Shown here: positions 1 through 5,204 of the stretch, in pieces
How positions within the stretch are numbered: position 1 is the stretch's first letter
Layout of the letters: the number at the start of each line of letters is the position of its first letter
The notes under the pieces: generated by a model
What the model was told of the DNA's origin: nothing
The model's input: only the letters and a program-made list of their open reading frames with translations
Database searches by the model: none
Position numbers and translations under genes: made by a program
Source of the DNA: DATDCV01 sp036524155
GTDB lineage: Bacteria; Verrucomicrobiota; Verrucomicrobiia; Limisphaerales; UBA8199
Length of the DNA: 5,204 nucleotides
Assembly (NCBI GenBank): GCA_036524155.1
Contig: DATDCV010000503.1
Coordinates: 1-5,204 of the forward strand
Direction: 5' to 3'

Positions 1-1
1 C

Positions 2-331
2 GACCCGGACGACTTCCCACTCGCCTCGGACGTCGCGCAATCCTACTACGGTCTCCGGCCAATGCCCACCGACACCGCCCTCCAGGCCTGGACCAATGCG
101 CTCAACATCGCCCATGATGATGTCGAGCGGGAAGGCGTTTACGTCCACTTCGCTCGCATCAAAACCCTGGCCGGGCGCTTCGGGGAAGCCCAAGCGCACC
201 TCGACGCCGTTACCAACCAGATGTACGCGCAGCTCAAGGACCGCATGCAGCGAAACCTGAAGGAACGCAAATCCCAGGCCTCGGTTAACACGACGAACAG
301 CCCGCCGCCGGACAAAGCGGCGCGGAAATAA
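2..331 (+). CDS. TPR-like repeat protein, C-terminal fragment (5' end outside window)
   Basis: The reading frame is open from the first complete codon at base 2 to the TAA at 329-331, giving 109 visible residues. The ATG at 62 is an internal methionine, since the frame continues upstream without a stop and with the same composition. Visible residues 40-65 (VYVHFARIKTLAGRFGEAQA and following) have the helix-turn-helix spacing of a tetratricopeptide repeat: aromatic, small residue, Gly at the turn, then Ala in the second helix. A charged amphipathic helix follows (QLKDRMQRNLKERK), then a disordered Ser/Asn/Pro-rich tail. TPR units usually mediate protein contacts; partner and function cannot be told from this end. 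The product may belong to a larger TPR protein of the exported or membrane-anchored kind common in Verrucomicrobiota, but no N-terminal signal is visible here. It converges on pyrF. A real coding end is likely; the TPR assignment is moderate. Confidence 0.72.
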   Translation, partial: DPDDFPLASDVAQSYYGLRPMPTDTALQAWTNALNIAHDDVEREGVYVHFARIKTLAGRFGEAQAHLDAVTNQMYAQLKDRMQRNLKERKSQASVNTTNSPPPDKAARK

Positions 332-347
332 GACGATTCAATGCTGA

Positions 348-417
348 GTTGAAGGTTGAAGGTGGTAGGTTACAGGTTGGGCAAGAACCTGAAACTTGGA
401 ACTTGAAACTTGAACCG
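348..417. repeat. Degenerate 7-bp-period repeat with embedded inverted repeat
   Basis: Ten heptamers can be read in a single phase across 70 bp. GTTGAAG (348-354) is repeated exactly at 355-361, with degenerate copies GTGGTAG and GTTACAG up to 375. From 390 the units are TGAAACT, TGGAACT, TGAAACT and TGAACCG. At the centre CAGGTT (373-378) and AACCTG (386-391) form a perfect 6-bp stem with a 7-nt loop. Pairing continues past one mismatch (369-371 with 393-395). Lying between two convergent stop codons (331 and 430), the repeat fills nearly the whole gap. There is no T-tract, so it is not a standard intrinsic terminator, although the hairpin could still separate the two transcripts. No open frame or codon signature here suggests a protein. 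Confidence 0.7.
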
Positions 418-429
418 GCCCTCAGCGAA

Positions 430-1131
430 TCAGAGCGTTCCCAGGATCGTTTCCGCCGCCGCCCTCGGATTCTCGGCCCCATAGATCGGCCGGCCGATGA
501 CCAGCCAGGTCGCCCCCGCGTCGATCGCTTCCCGGGCGGAAAGCGTCCGCTTCTGGTCGTCGCCCTTTTCGGTGCCGCTGCGAATACCCGGCGTCACTAA
601 CTGGACGCTCTCGGGAAGAACCTGCCGCAGCGCCGTGATTTCCAAAGGTGAGCAGACCAGCCCCCGAAGCCCGGCGCGCAGCGCCAGGCTCGCGAGCCGC
701 TCCACCTGCCGGCCGACGTTGGCCTCGATCCCAAGCTCCGCCAGCGCGTTGCCGTCCATGCTGGTCAGCACCGTCACCCCGAGCACCAGCGGCGCCTCCC
801 GGCCCGTTTGCTCGGCCGTGTTACGGGCCGAATCCTCCGCCGCGCGCATCATCTCCAGGCCCCCGCTGGTGTGAATGGTCAGCATTTGCACGTCCAGCCG
901 CGTCGCCGCCGCCACTGCTTTGGCGACGGTGTTGGGGATGTCGTGGAATTTCAGGTCGAGGAAAACCACGCCGCCGGCCGCGCGCACGCGCCGGACAATC
1001 TCCGGGCCGGCGCTCGTGAACAGCTCGCTGCCGATTTTGAAGCCCGCCACCACTGGGGCCAGCTCGCGGACCAGGCCGAAGGCGCGGTCTGCCGTCGGCA
1101 CGTCCAGGGCCAGCAGGATAGGATTCCGCAT
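430..1131 (-). CDS. pyrF: Orotidine-5'-phosphate decarboxylase
   Basis: This cytoplasmic enzyme converts orotidine 5'-monophosphate to UMP and CO2, the last step of de novo pyrimidine synthesis. The 233-residue length is normal for the bacterial type I family, a TIM barrel that acts as a dimer. The expected motifs appear in order: substrate-binding Asp10 in LALD, Lys32 in GFKIGSELF, the catalytic tetrad segment DLKFHDIPNT with Asp59, Lys61 and Asp64, the TVLTS strand near residue 120, the phosphate-binding TPGIR (180-184) followed by DDQKR (191-195), and GRPI (213-216). The ATG at 1129-1131 places MRNPILLALD at the expected N-terminus. No Shine-Dalgarno sequence is visible upstream. It stands alone, convergent with the TPR gene and divergent from the cytochrome gene, with no other pyr genes in view. 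A long hairpin lies about 47 nt upstream of the start codon and would be in the leader if transcription starts further upstream. Confidence 0.97.
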   Translation of the reverse strand: MRNPILLALDVPTADRAFGLVRELAPVVAGFKIGSELFTSAGPEIVRRVRAAGGVVFLDLKFHDIPNTVAKAVAAATRLDVQMLTIHTSGGLEMMRAAEDSARNTAEQTGREAPLVLGVTVLTSMDGNALAELGIEANVGRQVERLASLALRAGLRGLVCSPLEITALRQVLPESVQLVTPGIRSGTEKGDDQKRTLSAREAIDAGATWLVIGRPIYGAENPRAAAETILGTL

Positions 1132-1177
1132 GCGGCGATTGAACAGGATTCGGACAGCGTCAACAAGCGGGGATTCC

Positions 1178-1219
1178 GGTTTTTCCCTTGGGCCGCGTTT
1201 TCGCGCCCTAGGAAAAACC
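1178..1219. repeat. Long imperfect inverted repeat (hairpin) upstream of pyrF
   Basis: Outer arms GGTTTTTCC (1178-1186) and GGAAAAACC (1211-1219) are perfectly complementary over 9 bp. Inside them, T1188-A1210, GGGC (1190-1193) with GCCC (1205-1208), and GCG (1195-1197) with CGC (1202-1204) also pair, closing on a TTTT loop (1198-1201). The only interruptions are bulges at C1187 and C1194 and one T/T mismatch, so about 17 base pairs form. In the pyrF transcript the structure would end 46 nt before the start codon. Neither strand has a T-tract directly after the stem, so it is not a typical intrinsic terminator. It could be a leader RNA structure affecting pyrF expression, a protein-binding site or a degenerate repeat; the sequence does not decide. 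Confidence 0.6.
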
Positions 1220-1276
1220 TGGTCCGGAACGACGGTTTCAACTTGAGCCGGTTCATCCCGGATTCTAAGGTGGCAT

Positions 1277-1297
1277 AGCTTATGCGGAATATAAGCT
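1277..1297. promoter_or_regulatory. AT-rich inverted repeat in divergent promoter region, possible operator
   Basis: AGCTTAT (1277-1283) and ATAAGCT (1291-1297) are perfect 7-bp inverted arms around a 7-nt spacer GCGGAAT. The centre-to-centre distance of about 14 bp, and the site's position in an AT-rich island between divergent pyrF and the cytochrome gene, fit either a dimeric regulator site or a promoter core. Right-hand bases 1292-1299 form the palindrome TAAGCTTA. The hexamers TATAAG (+) and TATATT (-) lie inside and could serve as -10 elements, but no well-spaced -35 was found for either gene. The role is inferred from position and symmetry only. Confidence 0.35.
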
Positions 1298-1339
1298 TAG
1301 TTTGAATAACCAACTCCAACCGACCGTTTAAACTATCTC

Positions 1340-2167
1340 ATGAAAAACCATATCCGATTCACCGCCGTCGGCTCCTGGCTGGCCCTGGGGGCCGCGTTGG
1401 CGTTCTGGCTCGGTTCCGGCCGTCATAGCCTGGCTTATGAACGGTACAAGAACCCAAGTTCGGGGGCCGGCAACTGTTCGACATGTCACGGCGCCTTTAC
1501 CGACGGCACATCCCTCAAGGGGACCGTCTTTCCCTCCAACAGCAAACACACGATGCACAACGCGAGCACCAGCATGGCGACGGCCTGCAACCTGTGCCAT
1601 ACCTCGGGGGACAATCGCAACCCCTACCTGGGCAGTTCCACCGGCACCACTAGCACTCCGGGCCTGGGTTGTGCCGGGTGCCACGTCGGGCCGGGTTTGC
1701 GCAACCACCACAGACTCAAAGGAGTTACGATTTGCGACGACTGTCACCCGCCACCGGAAGCCTCCGATCCGGAAAACGTCAAGCCGCCTTACTACGGCAC
1801 CGCTGACACCAAATGCGATCACCCGGAAAACCTCGTGCCCGTGGCCAACACCAATGAGAACTGGTCGGTGGGCGACTTCATCGGCCTGGATAATGATGGC
1901 AACGGCCTGTATGACGCCGCGGACTTTGCGTGCGGCCCCTACCAGTTGGTGAGCCCCGCCGTCGTCGGCAACGATATCCGCATCACCTGGATCACAGCGG
2001 GAGGCCGCAGAGACGCGGTGCAGGCCTCTGCCTCGCCCACGGGCGGCTTTACCAATGTGGCCTCGCCGCTGACCATCGCAGGAGTCGGCATTATCACTAC
2101 CAATTACCTCGAGGCCGGCGGAGCGCTGAAAGGCACCCGGTTCTACCGGATCAGCTACCAACCGTAA
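1340..2167 (+). CDS. Exported four-heme c-type cytochrome-like protein with Ca-binding-like loop and C-terminal beta module
   Basis: Probably a periplasmic or surface electron carrier; the exact role is unknown. Residues 1-33 form a signal peptide: basic start, hydrophobic run LALGAALAFWL, likely cleavage after HSLA. Four covalent heme c sites (CXXCH) follow at 46-50 (CSTCH), 83-87 (CNLCH), 111-115 (CAGCH) and 132-136 (CDDCH). His70, His73, His123 and His124 are candidate distal ligands. Residues 184-195 match an EF-hand-like loop with Asp184, Asp186, Asn188, Asp192 and Asp195 at positions 1, 3, 5, 9 and 12. Cys159 and Cys198 bracket it and could form a disulfide. Residues 202-275 look like a beta-strand module ending in RFYRISYQP, resembling the C-termini of many secreted Verrucomicrobiota proteins. 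No Shine-Dalgarno precedes the ATG; the start is chosen because it gives the signal peptide. Heme maturation would need cytochrome c assembly proteins encoded elsewhere. Family below 'multiheme cytochrome' is unassigned. Confidence 0.9.
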   Translation: MKNHIRFTAVGSWLALGAALAFWLGSGRHSLAYERYKNPSSGAGNCSTCHGAFTDGTSLKGTVFPSNSKHTMHNASTSMATACNLCHTSGDNRNPYLGSSTGTTSTPGLGCAGCHVGPGLRNHHRLKGVTICDDCHPPPEASDPENVKPPYYGTADTKCDHPENLVPVANTNENWSVGDFIGLDNDGNGLYDAADFACGPYQLVSPAVVGNDIRITWITAGGRRDAVQASASPTGGFTNVASPLTIAGVGIITTNYLEAGGALKGTRFYRISYQP

Positions 2168-2251
2168 CGCGCGGGCCCGTGGCGGGCGCCGGAGAGGCAA
2201 CGCCCGGACCTGCCTGGACCACGAGGGCCGCGCGGCCGGTTGCGGACACAG

Positions 2252-2282
2252 AAAAAACCCGCCGGGCGCTTGCCCGGCGGGT
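2252..2282 (-). terminator. Rho-independent terminator of hppA
   Basis: A perfect 11-bp GC-rich stem (ACCCGCCGGGC, 2257-2267, with its complement at 2272-2282) closes on a 4-nt loop. On the minus strand the stem is followed by six T residues (A-run at 2252-2257, whose first-pairing base is part of the stem). It lies 84 bp past the hppA stop codon. On the plus strand the stem is followed by GCCGTTACG without a T-tract, so it is weaker as a terminator for the cytochrome gene, which ends at 2167. The rest of the gap (2168-2251 and 2283-2365) is GC-rich with short palindromes and no gene. Confidence 0.9.
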
Positions 2283-2365
2283 GCCGTTACGAATAACAGG
2301 GTTGCGGCTTTGCCGGCGCGGCGTGGCCGGTTCGGTCTGGCCTGCTTTCGCAAGCCCGGCAGCCC

Positions 2366-4831
<2,466 letters not shown>

Positions 4832-4891
4832 AAAATACAGGGGCGAAACTATCCAGAATTACGATGGGGTTTGCCAAGCCTTTTCTTTGCA

Positions 4892-4919
4892 AATTGGCGT
4901 GGCATTTTCCACGAAAATT
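4892..4919. repeat. Small imperfect inverted repeat in the hppA upstream region
   Basis: CGTGG (4898-4902) and CCACG (4909-4913) pair around a 6-nt loop. After a 2x2 internal mismatch (GG opposite AA), AATT (4892-4895) pairs with AATT (4916-4919). It lies 61-88 bp upstream of the hppA start codon and would be in the 5' leader if the promoter near 4964-4992 is used. Only nine pairs form, so it could be chance in a region of mixed composition. Confidence 0.3.
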
Positions 4920-4963
4920 GCCGGCCTCAAACCAATCCTCGTGCGGCCTGGCCCCACTCGCTT

Positions 4964-4992
4964 ATAGTAAGCTTAAACGGGGCTGCTGCCAC
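4964..4992 (-). promoter_or_regulatory. hppA: Candidate sigma70-type promoter for hppA
   Basis: Read on the minus strand, GTGGCA (4987-4992) could be a -35 box and TACTAT (4964-4969) a -10 box with a 17-bp spacer; each matches the consensus at 4 of 6 positions. The overlapping TATAAG is an alternative -10. This would give a leader of roughly 125 nt. A competing candidate closer to the gene is TTGGCA with GATAGT at an 18-bp spacer, but it would leave only about 9 nt of leader. Next to the -10 lies the palindrome TAAGCTTA (4968-4975), also found upstream of pyrF and the cytochrome gene. Confidence 0.25.
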
Positions 4993-5034
4993 CTGCCGCC
5001 TGCGGAGCCGGGGGGCTGGCGTAACCGGTATGAA

Positions 5035-5053
5035 GAACCGTAATTCCCGGTTC
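5035..5053. repeat. Short perfect inverted repeat GAACCG-N7-CGGTTC
   Basis: GAACCG (5035-5040) and CGGTTC (5048-5053) are perfect 6-bp inverted arms with a 7-nt spacer. The site lies 30 bp upstream of the possible gene start at 5083, where an operator or leader hairpin could sit. Nearby AACCGGT (5023-5029) shares part of the arm. The role is unknown and chance is possible. Confidence 0.3.
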
Positions 5054-5082
5054 CGGAAAACCACGTAATCAAAAGAGGGACA

Positions 5083-5204
5083 ATGGGTTCCGTGGCCAGG
5101 ATATGGGAATTCATCGTCGGAGAGCTTAGTTGGGTGGGGAATGCACAGACTTCGGCTATTACCGTGCCAGAGGAATCTCGATACAAAGGTCCTCCTCTCC
5201 CTGC
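5083..5204 (+). CDS. Possible N-terminal fragment of an unrecognised protein (3' end outside window)
   Basis: A frame opens at the ATG at 5083 and runs without a stop to the window edge, 40 codons. The nearest in-frame stop upstream is TAA at 5041-5043, and this ATG is the first start after it. GAGG at 5075-5078 is a Shine-Dalgarno-like match, with a short 4-nt spacing. The peptide begins MGSVARIWEFIVGELSWVGN, with an amphipathic, tryptophan-containing first 20 residues, and continues with a polar, proline-containing stretch (VPEESRYKGPPLP). I do not recognise it. Codon use differs from the neighbours: only about half of the third positions are G or C, and ATA, AGG, CGA and GGA occur. This suggests a gene of different origin, a weakly expressed one, or a chance open frame. 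A 74-codon frame on the opposite strand (4962-5186) competes and is no more convincing. Confidence 0.35.
   Translation, partial: MGSVARIWEFIVGELSWVGNAQTSAITVPEESRYKGPPLP

Noticed and set aside
951..1319. 122-codon minus-strand frame overlapping the pyrF start
   Set aside because: Its second half is pyrF in the wrong frame. The upstream part has no homology I recognise and crosses the hairpin and inverted repeat, which fits non-coding leader DNA better.
2183..2206. CGGGCG/CGCCCG hairpin after the cytochrome gene as a terminator
   Set aside because: Only 6 bp with a 12-nt loop and no T-tract, in very GC-rich DNA where such pairing is expected by chance.
2226..2237. 12-bp palindrome GGCCGCGCGGCC
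   Set aside because: Made of G and C only in a GC-rich gap; no supporting context for a binding site.
1328..2353. 341-codon open frame on the minus strand opposite the cytochrome gene
   Set aside because: It is the antisense shadow of a GC-rich gene with clear CXXCH motifs; its translation is low-complexity Arg/Gly/Ala/Val-rich without recognisable domains.
4962..5186. 74-codon minus-strand frame upstream of hppA
   Set aside because: It has no visible ribosome-binding site or domain and its composition looks random; it also overlaps the candidate hppA promoter.

Overview
The window looks like chromosomal DNA from a GC-rich bacterium, most likely a Verrucomicrobiota member of the Pedosphaera/Limisphaerales type. 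This is inferred from three things: the C-terminal beta module of the secreted cytochrome, which ends in a 'RFYRI' signature typical of exported proteins in that group; the heptamer-periodic intergenic repeat; and the divergent type of membrane pyrophosphatase. No search could be run, so the placement is an inference. The main genes lack clear Shine-Dalgarno sites, apart from a weak one before the fragment at the right edge.

Layout, left to right. (1) 2-331 (+): the C-terminal part of a TPR-like protein, cut by the window edge. (2) 348-417: a degenerate 7-bp-period repeat with an embedded hairpin, filling the gap between two convergent genes. (3) 430-1131 (-): pyrF, orotidine-5'-phosphate decarboxylase, complete with all motifs. 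(4) 1132-1339: a divergent intergenic region holding a long imperfect hairpin (1178-1219) in the putative pyrF leader and an AT-rich inverted repeat (1277-1297). (5) 1340-2167 (+): an exported four-heme c-type cytochrome-like protein with a cysteine-flanked EF-hand-like loop and a C-terminal beta module. (6) 2252-2282: a strong intrinsic terminator oriented for the minus strand. (7) 2366-4831 (-): hppA, an 821-residue ion-pumping membrane pyrophosphatase of a divergent subtype. (8) 4832-5082: an intergenic region with a candidate hppA promoter and two small inverted repeats. (9) 5083 to the right edge (+): a possible start of an unrecognised gene.

The genes are single units facing in alternating directions, not an operon. 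PyrF makes UMP in the cytoplasm, and HppA uses the pyrophosphate released by biosynthesis to energise the inner membrane. The cytochrome would carry electrons in the periplasm or at the cell surface. Nothing in the sequence links them beyond adjacency, except a palindrome (TAAGCTTA) found in both large upstream regions. No mobile element, CRISPR array, tRNA or rRNA was seen. I found no clear new multi-gene system; the best leads are the subtype of the pyrophosphatase, the cytochrome architecture and the non-coding structured elements.
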